Below, piece by piece: positions 48,837-58,441 of a stretch of 64,000 nt of DNA. Made by a program: the position numbers and the translations under genes. The stretch spans positions 105,200 to 169,199 of the forward strand of contig CAYXMQ010000006.1 in NCBI GenBank assembly GCA_964466195.1. The letters are read 5' to 3'. The DNA is from PFJX01 sp964466195 (lineage in GTDB: Bacteria; Pseudomonadota; Gammaproteobacteria; Burkholderiales; Thiobacillaceae). Each line of letters opens with the position of its first letter. Within the stretch, counting starts at the first letter, position 1. The notes beneath the pieces were generated by a model. That model saw only the letters and a list, made by a program, of their open reading frames with translations. It did no database searches and had not been told where the DNA came from.

Positions 48837-50231
48837 ATGAGCACGCGTCCGCTGGTTCTGCTGGTGGAAGACGATGACCTGCTGGCGCGCGCCTACAGGA
48901 CCTTTCTGTCTCGCCTGCCTTGCGAGACCGCGCATGTCGCCAGCGCGGGCGAAGCGCTGGCTTTCATCACCCGGCGGCCGCCGGATCTGTTGCTGTTGGA
49001 CCTGCTGTTGCCGGACATGCATGGCATTGAGCTGATGCGCGTCCTCAACAAACGCGGCTTGGCGCGTCCTACCATCGTGGCCACAGTCGAGAACTCTGCC
49101 GACGTCGCCGTCAACGCAATGCAGGCCGGGGCGCTGGATTACCTGCTCAAGCCGATCACACCGGAACGTCTGACCACCACGGTGGGCAACGCGCTGGAAG
49201 GCTTGAACCTCAAAGCGCGCCTGCTCGACTACGAAGCGGTGTTGCCCGGCGGCTATGAAGGTTTCATCGGCACTTCGCCGATCATGCGGGTGCTCTACCG
49301 ATTGATCGGCAACGCCGCCGCCTCCGACGCCAGCGTGTTCATCACCGGCGAAAGCGGCACCGGCAAGGATGTCTGTGCCGAGGCCATACACCATCGCGGC
49401 CGCCGCGCCGGCAAAGCGCTGATCGCCATCAACTGCGCGGCGATCCCGCATGAATTGATGGAAAGCGAACTGTTCGGCCACCAACGCGGCGCCTTCACCG
49501 GCGCGGATCGCAATCGCGCCGGCGCCATCGCCGCCGCCAACGGCGGCACCCTATTTTTTGATGAAATCTGCGAGCTCGATCTCGACCTGCAAGCCAAGCT
49601 GCTGCGCTTCGTCGAGAGCCGCGCCTTCAAACCGGTCGGCGGCAGCCGGGAACTGGCCTCGGATGTGCGCATCATCTGCGCCACCAACCGCGACCCTCTG
49701 GCCGAAGTCCAAGCCGGCCGTTTCCGGGAAGACCTGTATTACCGCCTCTATGTGGTGCCGATTGCCCTGCCGCCGTTGCGCGCGCGGCATGAAGACATCC
49801 TGTTGCTGGCGCAGCATTTTCTCGCCCGCTTTGCACAGGAAGAAGGCAAATCCTTCGCCGGCTTCAGCGCTCGCGCCGAAACCGAGCTGCTGGCCTACCC
49901 CTGGCCGGGCAATGTTCGCCAGTTGCAGAACGTGATTCGTCGCATCGTCGTCATGCAGGAAGGCGGCACGGTGGAGTCGCTGATGCTGCCGCCCGCGCCG
50001 ACCGTCGCGCCGGCGGAACGGCCGCTCAACGAGGTGAACGCGAATGTCGGCATGGCAGCCCAGATACGCCCGCTATGGGAACAGGAAAAAGCCATCATCG
50101 AGCGCGCCATTGCGCTGTGCGGCGGCAATGTCGTCGAAGCCGCCGCCCGACTCGGCATCAGCGACTCCACGATCTACCGGAAGCGGGCCAAATGGCGCGA
50201 GACACAGCCTGAACAGTTGATGTCGGGCTGA
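48837..50231 (+). CDS. Sigma-54-dependent response regulator, NtrC/LuxO type
   Basis: The 464-residue protein has a receiver (about 5-120, Asp in LLLLDLLLPDMHG), an AAA+ domain (about 140-370) with Walker A GESGTGKD, the sigma-54-contacting loop GAFTGA and Walker B GGTLFFDEICE, and a C-terminal Fis-type helix-turn-helix (NVVEAAARLGISDSTIYRKR). GGGAGG precedes the ATG. It is divergent from the kinase/c-di-GMP operon and may be activated by that kinase, which is inference. Confidence 0.94.
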   Translation: MSTRPLVLLVEDDDLLARAYRTFLSRLPCETAHVASAGEALAFITRRPPDLLLLDLLLPDMHGIELMRVLNKRGLARPTIVATVENSADVAVNAMQAGALDYLLKPITPERLTTTVGNALEGLNLKARLLDYEAVLPGGYEGFIGTSPIMRVLYRLIGNAAASDASVFITGESGTGKDVCAEAIHHRGRRAGKALIAINCAAIPHELMESELFGHQRGAFTGADRNRAGAIAAANGGTLFFDEICELDLDLQAKLLRFVESRAFKPVGGSRELASDVRIICATNRDPLAEVQAGRFREDLYYRLYVVPIALPPLRARHEDILLLAQHFLARFAQEEGKSFAGFSARAETELLAYPWPGNVRQLQNVIRRIVVMQEGGTVESLMLPPAPTVAPAERPLNEVNANVGMAAQIRPLWEQEKAIIERAIALCGGNVVEAAARLGISDSTIYRKRAKWRETQPEQLMSG

Positions 50232-50268
50232 TTGACGAACGCTCGCCCGCCGCAGCAGGCGCGCTTGA

Positions 50269-51084
50269 TCAGCGCGCCGCGCGACGGGGTTTATTGACCG
50301 CTGCCAGTATCCCTCGCCAGATCGCCACTTCTTCCTTCTCCAGCCCGGCCCTGGCGAAGAATCTGCGCAGTCGCGGCATCAGGCGCTTCGGGTTGGCCGG
50401 ATCGAGAAAATCGATCTCGACCAGCACTTTTTCCATCTCGGCCAGCAGGCTTTCCTGGGCCGCGTGCGGCGCCGCCTCGAATTCCGGCAGGGCCAACACG
50501 GCGTCCTCCAGCGTACAGCGCAGTTCATAGCTCAGCACCTGCACGGCGGCGCCCAGATTGAGCGAAGCGTAGTCCGGGTTGGCGGGAATGTTGAGCAGCC
50601 AACGGCATTTCATCAGTTGCTCGTTGGACAAACCGAACGTCTCGGAACCGAACACCACCGCCACCGGCCCGCTCAGCGCCGTCTGCAACAGTTCAGGCGC
50701 GGCCTGGCGCGGCGTGAAGGCGGGATGCGGCAGGTCGCGGCGGCGCGATGTGCAGGCGACGGCCAGCAGGGTATCGGCCAACGCTTCGTCGAGACTGGCG
50801 CAGATACGTGCATTGTCGAGCACGTCGACCGCGCCGGACGCACGTGCGCGCGCTTCGTCGTCGATATCGCATTTCGGTTCGACCAGCGCCAGATCGGACA
50901 AGCCCATCACCTTCATGGCCCGTGCGACCGCGCCCAGATTGCCGGGATGGCTGGTTTGCACCAACACGATGCGGACTTGATGCAGCGGAGTCGTTGGCGC
51001 TTTAGCGCATACAAATCCGGCGTCCCCCTGAAGCGGGGGAAGAAGAGAGGCTGGGTTCAAGGTAAAATTCCAATCCGAATTCAT
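50269..51084 (-). CDS. trmJ: tRNA (cytidine/uridine-2'-O-)-methyltransferase TrmJ
   Basis: TrmJ methylates position 32 of several tRNAs. The SPOUT core starts at VRIVLVQTSHPGNLGAVARAMK and includes the knot motifs VVFGSETFGLSN and NLGAAVQVLSYEL. With the ATG at 51084 the protein has 271 residues, including about 37 before the conserved core that are unlike the family. That extra stretch is largely encoded by a short inverted-repeat element, so the true start may be different. Confidence 0.9.
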   Translation of the reverse strand: MNSDWNFTLNPASLLPPLQGDAGFVCAKAPTTPLHQVRIVLVQTSHPGNLGAVARAMKVMGLSDLALVEPKCDIDDEARARASGAVDVLDNARICASLDEALADTLLAVACTSRRRDLPHPAFTPRQAAPELLQTALSGPVAVVFGSETFGLSNEQLMKCRWLLNIPANPDYASLNLGAAVQVLSYELRCTLEDAVLALPEFEAAPHAAQESLLAEMEKVLVEIDFLDPANPKRLMPRLRRFFARAGLEKEEVAIWRGILAAVNKPRRAAR

Positions 51085-51122
51085 CAAAAACTGTCACAGG
51101 TTTGCCCCCTTTCAAGGGGACG
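51021..51122. repeat. About 100-bp element with terminal inverted repeats at the trmJ 5' end
   Basis: The left end (CGTCCCCCTGAAGCGGGGGA, 51021-51040) and the reverse of the right end (CGTCCCCTTGAAAGGGGG, about 51105-51122) match with few changes, and each end can also fold on itself. The layout is that of a small non-autonomous repeat inserted between suhB and trmJ. Confidence 0.6.
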
Positions 51123-51158
51123 ATGCGGTTTTAGGAGAGGGTAACCTCTGCCAAATGT

Positions 51159-51179
51159 CGCTCATGCGTTGCATGAGCG
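51159..51179. promoter_or_regulatory. Hairpin CGCTCATGC upstream of suhB
   Basis: CGCTCATGC (51159-51167) and GCATGAGCG (51171-51179) form a 9-bp perfect inverted repeat with a three-base loop, 28 bases before the suhB start. It could be a leader hairpin or an operator. Confidence 0.55.
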
Positions 51180-51207
51180 TGGATTGAAAATTGCTCTTTG
51201 GAAAAAC

Positions 51208-52023
51208 ATGCTCCCGATGCTCAACACTGCGGTCAAGGCCGCCCGACGCGCTGGCGTCATCATCAACCGTGCGTCCGACGATGTGGACCGCTTGACCGTT
51301 CACTCCAAGGGCGAGAACGACTTTGTCACCGAAGTGGATCAGAAAGCCGAACAGGCGATCATCCAGACCCTGCACGACGCCTATCCCGACCACGCGATTT
51401 TAGCCGAGGAGTCAGGCGCGACCGACGGCCTGGGCGAAGCCGAATTTCAGTGGATCATCGATCCGCTCGACGGCACCACCAACTTTCTGCATGGCTTTCC
51501 GCAATACGCGATTTCGATTGCGTTGGTCTATCGGGGGCAATTGTCGGTCGCCGTCATTTATGACCCGGTCCGCAACGACCTCTACACCGCCCTGCGCGGC
51601 CGCGGCGCCTTCCTGAACGAGCGGCGCATCCGCGTTTCCAAGCGCGACAAGCTGCAAGGCGCGCTGATCGGCACCGGTTTTCCGTACCGCGATTTCACCC
51701 ACCTCGACGCCTATACCGCAATGTTCAAGGATCTGGTGCAGAAGACCTCCGGCCTGCGCCGCCCCGGTTCCGCCGCGCTGGACCTGGCCTGGCTGGCAGC
51801 CGGCCGTACCGATGGTTTCTTCGAAATCGGCCTGAACGCCTGGGATATTGCCGCCGGCTGTTTGTTGATACAGGAAGCCGGTGGTTTGGTCAGCGATTTC
51901 GCCGGCGAGGAGAAATACCTGCAATCCGGCAATCTGGTGGCAGGCAATCCCAAGGTGTTCGTGCAATTGCTGCAGACCATCACGCCGCATGTCACTGCGG
52001 CGTTGCGCGGCGAGACCGACTAA
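51208..52023 (+). CDS. suhB: Inositol-phosphate phosphatase family protein SuhB
   Basis: SuhB is a Mg-dependent inositol monophosphatase relative that in E. coli also aids rRNA antitermination. The 271-residue protein has the metal-binding motifs ILAEESG, IDPLDGTTNFLHGFP and ALNAWDIAAGCLLIQEAGG (as GLNAWDIAAG here). The ATG at 51208 (MLPMLNTAVKAARRAG) fits the family. Confidence 0.95.
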   Translation: MLPMLNTAVKAARRAGVIINRASDDVDRLTVHSKGENDFVTEVDQKAEQAIIQTLHDAYPDHAILAEESGATDGLGEAEFQWIIDPLDGTTNFLHGFPQYAISIALVYRGQLSVAVIYDPVRNDLYTALRGRGAFLNERRIRVSKRDKLQGALIGTGFPYRDFTHLDAYTAMFKDLVQKTSGLRRPGSAALDLAWLAAGRTDGFFEIGLNAWDIAAGCLLIQEAGGLVSDFAGEEKYLQSGNLVAGNPKVFVQLLQTITPHVTAALRGETD

Positions 52024-52061
52024 CCGCCCGCCCCTTCCCTATACGGAGAAGAGGCGCACGG

Positions 52062-53852
52062 TCAGGCCGTCGGATTGACGGCCGCGGTATTGCGCAAACG
52101 GATATGCAGTTCGCGTAACTGCTTTTCGTCCACCACGTTCGGCGCGCTGGTCATCAGGCACGAGGCGCGCTGGGTTTTCGGGAAGGCGATGACGTCGCGG
52201 ATGGATTCGGCGCCGGTCATCAGCGTGACCAGACGATCCAGGCCGAAAGCCAGGCCGCCGTGCGGCGGCGCACCGTATTGCAGCGCATCGAGCAGGAAGC
52301 CGAACTTTTCGCGCCGCTCTTCCGCGCCGATGTTGAGCGCGGCGAACACCTTCTCCTGCACTTCCTGGCGGTGGATACGCACCGAACCGCCGCCGACTTC
52401 CCAGCCGTTCAGCACCATGTCGTAGGCCTTCGACAACGCCGCGCCGGGGTTGCTGGCGAGATAGTCTTCGTGGCCGTCCTTGGGCGCGGTGAACGGGTGA
52501 TGCAATGCATCCCAGCGGCCCTCGTCTTCATTGCGCTCGAACATCGGGAAGTCCACCACCCACAGCGGCGCCCAGGCGCGGCCATCGACGTAGCCCTTCT
52601 CATGGCCGACCTTGCTGCGCAGGGCGCCGAGCGCATCGTTGACCACCTTGGCCTTGTCGGCGCCGAAGAACAGGATGTCGCCATCCTGCGCGCCGCTGCG
52701 TTCGAGTATCGCCGTCAGAGCGGCATCGTGGATGTTCTTGACGATCGGCGACTGCAAGCCGTCGCGGCCCTTGGCCATTTCGTTGACCTTGATCCAGGCC
52801 AGGCCCTTGGCGCCGTAAATCTTGACGAAATCGGTGTAGCCGTCGATCTCGCCGCGGCTGAATTCGGCCCCCTTCGCCACGCGCAGCGCGGCGACGCGGC
52901 CGGATGCATCGTTCGCCGGGCCGGAGAACACCTTGAAATCGACGTCCTTCATCAGGTCGGTGAGTTCGGTGATTTCCAGCGTCACCCGCATGTCCGGCTT
53001 GTCTGAACCGTAGCGGCTCATCGCTTCGGCGTAGGTCATGCGCGGGAACGGATTCGGCAGGTCGACGTTCTGGGCCTGCTTCATCATGTCGCGGATCATG
53101 CCCTCCACCAGCGTCATGATTTCCTCCTCGCCCATGAACGAGGTTTCCAGGTCGACCTGGGTGAATTCCGGCTGGCGGTCGGCACGCAGGTCTTCATCGC
53201 GGAAGCATTTGGTGAGCTGGAAGTAGCGGTCGTAGCCGGCCACCATCAACAACTGCTTGAACAGCTGCGGCGACTGCGGCAGTGCGTAGAACATGCCGTC
53301 ATGCACCCGCGACGGCACCAGATAATCGCGCGCGCCTTCCGGCGTGCTGCGCGTCAGCATCGGGGTTTCGATTTCCAGGAAGCCGTGCTGGTCGAGGTAG
53401 TCGCGCATCAGCTTGGAGACGCGATAACGCAGGCGCATGTTCTTCTGCATCGGCTCGCGGCGCAGATCGAGATAACGGTATTGCAGACGGATGTTTTCGT
53501 TGATGTTGTCGTCGTCGATCTGGAACGGCGGCGTCAGGCTGGGGTTGAGCACTTCCAGCGATTGCGTCAGCACCTCGATCATGCCGGTGGGCAGGTTGGG
53601 GTTCTCGGTGCCGGCTGGGCGCGCCCGCACCTTGCCGACCACGCGCAGCACGAATTCGCTGCGCACGTCTTCCGCCACTTTGAAGGCTTCCGGGGTGTCC
53701 GGATCGATCACGACCTGCACCGTGCCTTCGCGATCGCGCAGATCGATGAAGATCACGCCGCCGTGGTCGCGCCGGCGATGCGCCCAGCCGCACAGGTTGA
53801 CGATCTGGCCGATATGTTCGGCGTTAACGGCGCCGCAATAATGTGTACGCAT
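52062..53852 (-). CDS. aspS: Aspartyl-tRNA synthetase
   Basis: This class II synthetase charges tRNA-Asp. The 596-residue protein has the N-terminal anticodon-binding OB fold (MRTHYCGAVNAEHIGQ to about residue 105), the catalytic core with motif 2 (FRDEDLRADRQPEFTQVD), the bacterial GAD insertion and motif 3 (GLAFGLDRLVTLM). It follows the DUF502 gene in the fmdB-DUF502-aspS order typical of betaproteobacteria. Confidence 0.97.
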   Translation of the reverse strand: MRTHYCGAVNAEHIGQIVNLCGWAHRRRDHGGVIFIDLRDREGTVQVVIDPDTPEAFKVAEDVRSEFVLRVVGKVRARPAGTENPNLPTGMIEVLTQSLEVLNPSLTPPFQIDDDNINENIRLQYRYLDLRREPMQKNMRLRYRVSKLMRDYLDQHGFLEIETPMLTRSTPEGARDYLVPSRVHDGMFYALPQSPQLFKQLLMVAGYDRYFQLTKCFRDEDLRADRQPEFTQVDLETSFMGEEEIMTLVEGMIRDMMKQAQNVDLPNPFPRMTYAEAMSRYGSDKPDMRVTLEITELTDLMKDVDFKVFSGPANDASGRVAALRVAKGAEFSRGEIDGYTDFVKIYGAKGLAWIKVNEMAKGRDGLQSPIVKNIHDAALTAILERSGAQDGDILFFGADKAKVVNDALGALRSKVGHEKGYVDGRAWAPLWVVDFPMFERNEDEGRWDALHHPFTAPKDGHEDYLASNPGAALSKAYDMVLNGWEVGGGSVRIHRQEVQEKVFAALNIGAEERREKFGFLLDALQYGAPPHGGLAFGLDRLVTLMTGAESIRDVIAFPKTQRASCLMTSAPNVVDEKQLRELHIRLRNTAAVNPTA

Positions 53853-53887
53853 AAAAAATCCTGAAGAACGGAATGCTTGGATAAGGG

Positions 53888-54526
53888 TCAATCGCCCGGG
53901 TAGTTGGCCACTTCCGGCTTCATGGCCGGCGCCACCACACCCATGGAAACGATGGCTTTGAGCGCGGCGTCGATGGTCATGTCGAGTTCGATCACCGCGT
54001 CGCGCCGGACGTAAAAATAGAAGCCGTTGACCGGGCTGGGCGTGGTCGGGATGAACACCGCCACATACTCGTCATCGAACTGCCCGGCGACTTCATCCGG
54101 GAGATTGGTCTGGAAGGCCAACGACCAGGCGTCCGGATGCGGGTAATGCACCAGCAGCACCTTCTTGAACGCCATGCCGGAACCGGACAGCAGGCTGTCG
54201 GAAACCTGCTTGACGCTGCCGTAGATCGACTTGACCACCGGAATGCGGTGCAGCAGGCTCTCCCAGAACCGCACCAGACGCTGGCCGATCAGGTTGGCGG
54301 CGAGCAGGCCGGTGAAGGCGATGACCAGGCCGGTCAGGATCACCCCCAGGCCAGGAATGTGGATGCCGAGCAGCAAATCGGGCCGCCAGGCTTCGGGCAG
54401 CAGCAGCAGGCTTTGGTCCATCGCCCCGATCAGCGCGCTGACCACCCAGATGGTGATGCCCAGCGGCACCCAGATCAGCAAGCCGGTAATGAAATAGCGT
54501 TTAAGTGCGGTCACGGAGTCTTTCAA
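53888..54526 (-). CDS. DUF502 membrane protein
   Basis: The 212-residue protein has two strong membrane helices (about 10-32 and 57-80) and the DUF502 segment IPVVKSIYGSVKQVSDSLL, followed by a soluble beta-rich part. The role is not known. It is cotranscribed with aspS 35 bases downstream. Confidence 0.88.
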   Translation of the reverse strand: MKDSVTALKRYFITGLLIWVPLGITIWVVSALIGAMDQSLLLLPEAWRPDLLLGIHIPGLGVILTGLVIAFTGLLAANLIGQRLVRFWESLLHRIPVVKSIYGSVKQVSDSLLSGSGMAFKKVLLVHYPHPDAWSLAFQTNLPDEVAGQFDDEYVAVFIPTTPSPVNGFYFYVRRDAVIELDMTIDAALKAIVSMGVVAPAMKPEVANYPGD

Positions 54527-54532
54527 ACAAAT

Positions 54533-54560
54533 CGGGCAAAAGGCGGCGGCCTTTTGCCCG
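54533..54560 (-). terminator. Intercistronic hairpin between fmdB and DUF502 genes
   Basis: CGGGCAAAAGGC (54533-54544) is perfectly complementary to 54549-54560 with a four-base loop. On the minus strand it is followed by ATTTGTTTG, a weak U-rich tail, right before the DUF502 start. It may attenuate read-through or protect an mRNA end. Confidence 0.55.
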
Positions 54561-54581
54561 AAGCAAGGGAGAAAAGCGGCT

Positions 54582-54827
54582 TCAGCTTACGCAGGCCGGA
54601 CAAGCGCCGGTACCGCAAGCCGGCGCCTCGGCGGGCTTGGCGCCGCTATTCTTGAAATCGGTGGCGTAATAACCGGAGCCCTTGAGCTGGAAACCGGCGG
54701 CGGAAAGCTGTTTGGTAAACGCGGACTTGCCGCAGGACGGGCAATCGGTGAGCAATGCGTCGCTCATTTTCTGCATCACATCCTGTTCGAAACTGCATTC
54801 GGTGCACTTGTAGGCGTAGATGGGCAT
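54582..54827 (-). CDS. FmdB-family zinc ribbon protein
   Basis: The 81-residue protein has the FmdB/CxxC_CxxC zinc ribbon: CTECSFEQD near the N terminus and DCPSCGKSAF, with a Cys-rich tail (ACGTGACPACVS). GGAG precedes the ATG at 54827. It is the first gene of the fmdB-DUF502-aspS group. Proposed roles range from regulation to cofactor handling; none is established here. Confidence 0.92.
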   Translation of the reverse strand: MPIYAYKCTECSFEQDVMQKMSDALLTDCPSCGKSAFTKQLSAAGFQLKGSGYYATDFKNSGAKPAEAPACGTGACPACVS

Positions 54828-54910
54828 GGCTGACTCCAATACATAAAGTTGGCGAATTGTATCAATGATTTCTTATATTTAGCCTGACTTGGACGCTTTC
54901 AAGCCCACTT

Positions 54911-56479
54911 TCAAACATCGTCTGCGGCGCCCTTCAAACGCACGTAATCAACCTTGCCGGTGCCGAGCAACGGTAACGCTTCGACGACGCGGATTCGTTT
55001 CGGCAGCGCGATTTCCGGATAGCCCAAACCGCGTGCCGCGGCGGCGAGCTGATCGCGGGTCAGCTCGGAATCGGTGGTGAACAACACGATCAGCTCGCCG
55101 CGCGCGACATCCGAAATACAGGTCGCGGCATGCATGGCGTCCGCCGAGGCGGTCCGGGCGATGCTCTCCACCACTTCCAGCGAGACCATTTCCCCCGCCA
55201 CCTTGGCGAAACGCTTCAAACGTCCCTGGATCGCGACAAACCCTGCGTCGTCCAGCTTGACCACGTCGCCGGTGTTGTGCCAGCCCGGGCCGACTTGCGA
55301 GGCCGGCGGCTCCAGCACGCCGGGGGCTTCGAAGCGGTAATAGCCCGACATGATGTTGGGGCCGCGCACATGCAATTCGCCGCCGTGTTCGATCCCGGGC
55401 ACCGGCACGATCGTCGCCTCGACGCCCGCCAACAAGCGACCGACGGTGCCCGGCCGATTCGTGTCCGGGTGGTTGACCGCCAGCACCGGCGCGGTTTCGG
55501 TCGCGCCATAGCCTTCCAGGATGTCGATGCCGAACTTGTCGTGCCAGGTCTGCCGTACCGTGTCGGCCAGCTTCTCGGCCCCGGCGACGACATATTTGAG
55601 GCTTTTGAAATCATCCGCCTCGGCGTTGCGCGCGTAGTGATTGAAAAATGCGCTGGTGCCGAACAGCACCGTGCAACGCCTTTCGCGCACCAACTCGGGA
55701 ATCACCTTGAAATGCAGCGGGCTGGTGTAGAGCACCAGGCGTGCGCCGGACAGCATAGGAATCAGCGTGCCGGCGGTGAGGCCGAAGGAATGGAAGATCG
55801 GCAACGCATTCAGCACCGTATCCGCCGGGCCGATGCGCAAGCGGGCGAGCACCTGTTCGACATTCGCCAGCAAGGCCCGATGCGACAACACCACCCCCTT
55901 CGGCTTGCCTTCGGAACCGGACGTGAACAACACCACCGCGGGTTCCTCCGGATCGCGCTTCGGTACGGCCGTCAACGGCCACCAGAGCGCAAAGCCCATC
56001 AGCCAAACCTTGTCGAGCACGCCGAAGCGGGCGCGCAAATCCTCCAGATAGATCAGTTGCACCGTGTGCAGCGCATCCGCCTGTTCGTTCAAGCCGGCCT
56101 TGGCCAGGAACAGACGTGAAGTCAGTATCGTGCGCACCCCCGCCGCCTGGCAGGCGCACTGCATGCCCTCGCTGCCTGCGGTGTAATTCAACATGCAGGG
56201 CACCCGCCCGAAGGCGGACAGACCGAGCATCAGCGCGACGCCGGACGCCATGTTCGGCATCAGCACGCCGACGTGCTCGCCCGGCGCGGTCACCTTGCCG
56301 GCCAGACGCCCCAGGGCCAGCGTCATCTTCAGCAAATCGCCGTAGGAATACGCGCCCGGCTTCTGGTCTTCCCATTGCCCGGGCGTGTTGCGGCCATATC
56401 GGCGGGTCGCCGCCACCAGTGCGGAAAACAGGGTGTCGTCGGAGCGGTAGTCGAAACGGTCTGGCGGCGTCGGGGTCAC
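54911..56479 (-). CDS. AMP-forming acyl-CoA/acyl-ACP ligase, Aas-like
   Basis: The 522-residue protein is an ANL-superfamily adenylating enzyme. It has the P-loop LFTSGSEGKPKGVVLSH, the A5 motif GYGATETAP, the HNTGDVV box and the hinge QGRLKRFAKVAGEMVS. Its sequence is closest in style to the C-terminal synthetase half of Aas, which reacylates lysophospholipids through acyl-ACP, but the acyltransferase half and membrane helices are missing. The start is a GTG with GGAGA upstream. Confidence 0.85.
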   Translation of the reverse strand: MTPTPPDRFDYRSDDTLFSALVAATRRYGRNTPGQWEDQKPGAYSYGDLLKMTLALGRLAGKVTAPGEHVGVLMPNMASGVALMLGLSAFGRVPCMLNYTAGSEGMQCACQAAGVRTILTSRLFLAKAGLNEQADALHTVQLIYLEDLRARFGVLDKVWLMGFALWWPLTAVPKRDPEEPAVVLFTSGSEGKPKGVVLSHRALLANVEQVLARLRIGPADTVLNALPIFHSFGLTAGTLIPMLSGARLVLYTSPLHFKVIPELVRERRCTVLFGTSAFFNHYARNAEADDFKSLKYVVAGAEKLADTVRQTWHDKFGIDILEGYGATETAPVLAVNHPDTNRPGTVGRLLAGVEATIVPVPGIEHGGELHVRGPNIMSGYYRFEAPGVLEPPASQVGPGWHNTGDVVKLDDAGFVAIQGRLKRFAKVAGEMVSLEVVESIARTASADAMHAATCISDVARGELIVLFTTDSELTRDQLAAAARGLGYPEIALPKRIRVVEALPLLGTGKVDYVRLKGAADDV

Positions 56480-56609
56480 GGGTCGGCTCTCCGGTGAACA
56501 GGCATTGCGAAATTTGAAAACGGTTGCGGCGAAAACATAGCACTCTTTTCTGACAATCCCACGCGCGATCGCTGCGCCGGATTCGCCTGCAGCCGGCCAC
56601 CTTAGTGCC

Positions 56610-57416
56610 TCAAGGGTCGTGCGGCGGAGTCGGCGAGGCGGCCTCTACAGCGGCCTGCGCAGGCTGGCTGGACAGCCACGCCTGCACCGCCTGCGCGACC
56701 CAGTCGCCCGCATCCAGCGGCAGGTCATGCCCGGCGCTCGGATGCAGGCGGAGGGCGGCGTCCCAGGCTTGCGCCAGGCGCTGCGAACAGCGCGGATCGA
56801 CCAGACGATCGTTGGCGCCGGCCAGCAACAGCATGCTGACCGGGGGCTTCTTCGGCGCGCTGAAGCGCGCCGCGGCGATCAACTGGCGCACCGCATTGCC
56901 GCGCGATACCGGGCAACCGCGCTGCCATGCGCACCAGTCCGGCAGCACCGCCTGTCGGCTGTCGGCCTCCGCGCTGGTCAGTTGCAAGATGAGGCGCTCG
57001 CGCGTTTCCGGCCCGGCCGCCAGCAGGCGCAGCAGCGTCGGCCAGGCGCGCGGCCGCAGACGTTCGAACAAAGCGTTGTGGGGCCGCAGGCTGGTGCTGA
57101 TCAGCACCAGCGCGCGACATTCCTCCGGATAGCGCGCCGCCCAGGCCACCGCCACCATGCCGCCGAGCGAAAGCGCCAGCAGATGATAGGGCGGCGGCTT
57201 GCCGAGTTGGCGCAACTCGCTGCGGCAAGCTTCCATCATGGCCTCGATCCGGGCCGGGCTGGTCTGCTTGCAACGGACGCCGTTGCCCGGCAAATCCGGC
57301 GTCAGGATATCGCCGGGCGCCAACCGGCCGGCGAACGCTGCGCGAAAACGCTGCGGGAAATCCCCCCAGTGCCGCGCCTCGCGGGTCAGACCGCGCAAGA
57401 ATACCCAGGTCGTCAT
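56610..57416 (-). CDS. Alpha/beta hydrolase
   Basis: The 268-residue protein begins TTWVFLRGLTREARHWGDF and has a nucleophile elbow LALSLGGMVAVAWAARYP, an acid in LAGANDRLVD and His in PSAGHDLPLD, the full triad of the fold. The elbow has Ala in place of the first Gly of GxSxG. The substrate is unknown. Its start overlaps the upstream M14 peptidase stop (ATGA), so they are co-translated. Confidence 0.88.
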   Translation of the reverse strand: MTTWVFLRGLTREARHWGDFPQRFRAAFAGRLAPGDILTPDLPGNGVRCKQTSPARIEAMMEACRSELRQLGKPPPYHLLALSLGGMVAVAWAARYPEECRALVLISTSLRPHNALFERLRPRAWPTLLRLLAAGPETRERLILQLTSAEADSRQAVLPDWCAWQRGCPVSRGNAVRQLIAAARFSAPKKPPVSMLLLAGANDRLVDPRCSQRLAQAWDAALRLHPSAGHDLPLDAGDWVAQAVQAWLSSQPAQAAVEAASPTPPHDP

Positions 57417-58441
57417 GTGTGGCGATGCCAGCCGTACCACGCGGCCATGGCCAGCTTTTTATGGCGCAGCCGCGCACTGCCGTGCGGCGCCCAGTTCTCC
57501 CAGCCGCAAGCGGCGCGCGCCAGAAAATCGAACCAGAGCAGATGACGCCGCAAGACGCGGTGCAAACGGTGGCCGGGGCGCGGATTGAACAGCCCGTGGC
57601 GGAAGAACAATTGCGCCGGATTCTTCTTGACCCACAACCAGGAGCCCATTTCCAGCGTCAGCGGCAGAAACACCCGCTCCGAACCGCCGGCCTGCGCACG
57701 CAGATAGAAATGGTCCCACAGATCGCCGTGCGTCAGGTATTGCCGGCTTTGCGGCTCGATCAGGTAATCGTGCGACGGGTAGGTCTGCTCGAACAACACT
57801 TTCAGCGCGTGGACCTCCGGCATGTGCGGAAACGGCTTGACCGTATGCGCATAAGGAAACCAGACCCGGTCGCGCGCGCCGAAGCCGGAATGGCAATCCA
57901 GCGCCAGACTGAACCGGCGCGGCGCAAGTTCGGCGTCCACCACCTCGCCGAGCAGCTGGCTTTCCGGCTGCATCGGCGCACCGGCAGCACCGCGATACCA
58001 GGGCAGATTGGCGCTGTAGCGCTGGCCGCCGAGCATGAACGGGACGCGCTCCAACGCATCCAGCGGCGCATTGCGCATCAGATCGACGCCCGCCGGATTG
58101 CAGCGCGTGTTGAGCAGCATGCCGCCCGGATTGACCAAAGGCACGAACACCATGCGCAGCATGTCCAGTTGCCGGTGCAACAGCGGATCCCATTTCAGGC
58201 GATTCAGCAGCCCGCGCAGATACACCAGCAACACCCGCGTACCGATGCGCTCCAGCCCGTGCACGCCGCCGAAATAGCCGATGGCCGGCAAGGCCGGATC
58301 GGGATTGCCCAGCGTCAGCACATGGATCGGCAGGGCCGTGCCGTCCAGTTCCACGGTATGCGCCACCCGCGCCGTGAGCGCGGCCGGCGCTTCATCGAGC
58401 AGGCGCTGCAGTTCGCTGAGTTCGGGAAGAGATCGATTCAT
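57413..58441 (-). CDS. M14-family metallocarboxypeptidase-like protein
   Basis: The 342-residue protein has zinc-ligand motifs of the M14/aspartoacylase group: HGLE in FGGVHGLERIG (about residue 70) and a later His in LALDCHSGFGARD, plus a catalytic Glu candidate in LTLEMGSW. It lacks a signal peptide from the ATG at 58441, so it is cytoplasmic. It pairs with the alpha/beta hydrolase gene, suggesting joint hydrolysis of an amide or peptide compound. Confidence 0.82.
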   Translation of the reverse strand: MNRSLPELSELQRLLDEAPAALTARVAHTVELDGTALPIHVLTLGNPDPALPAIGYFGGVHGLERIGTRVLLVYLRGLLNRLKWDPLLHRQLDMLRMVFVPLVNPGGMLLNTRCNPAGVDLMRNAPLDALERVPFMLGGQRYSANLPWYRGAAGAPMQPESQLLGEVVDAELAPRRFSLALDCHSGFGARDRVWFPYAHTVKPFPHMPEVHALKVLFEQTYPSHDYLIEPQSRQYLTHGDLWDHFYLRAQAGGSERVFLPLTLEMGSWLWVKKNPAQLFFRHGLFNPRPGHRLHRVLRRHLLWFDFLARAACGWENWAPHGSARLRHKKLAMAAWYGWHRHT

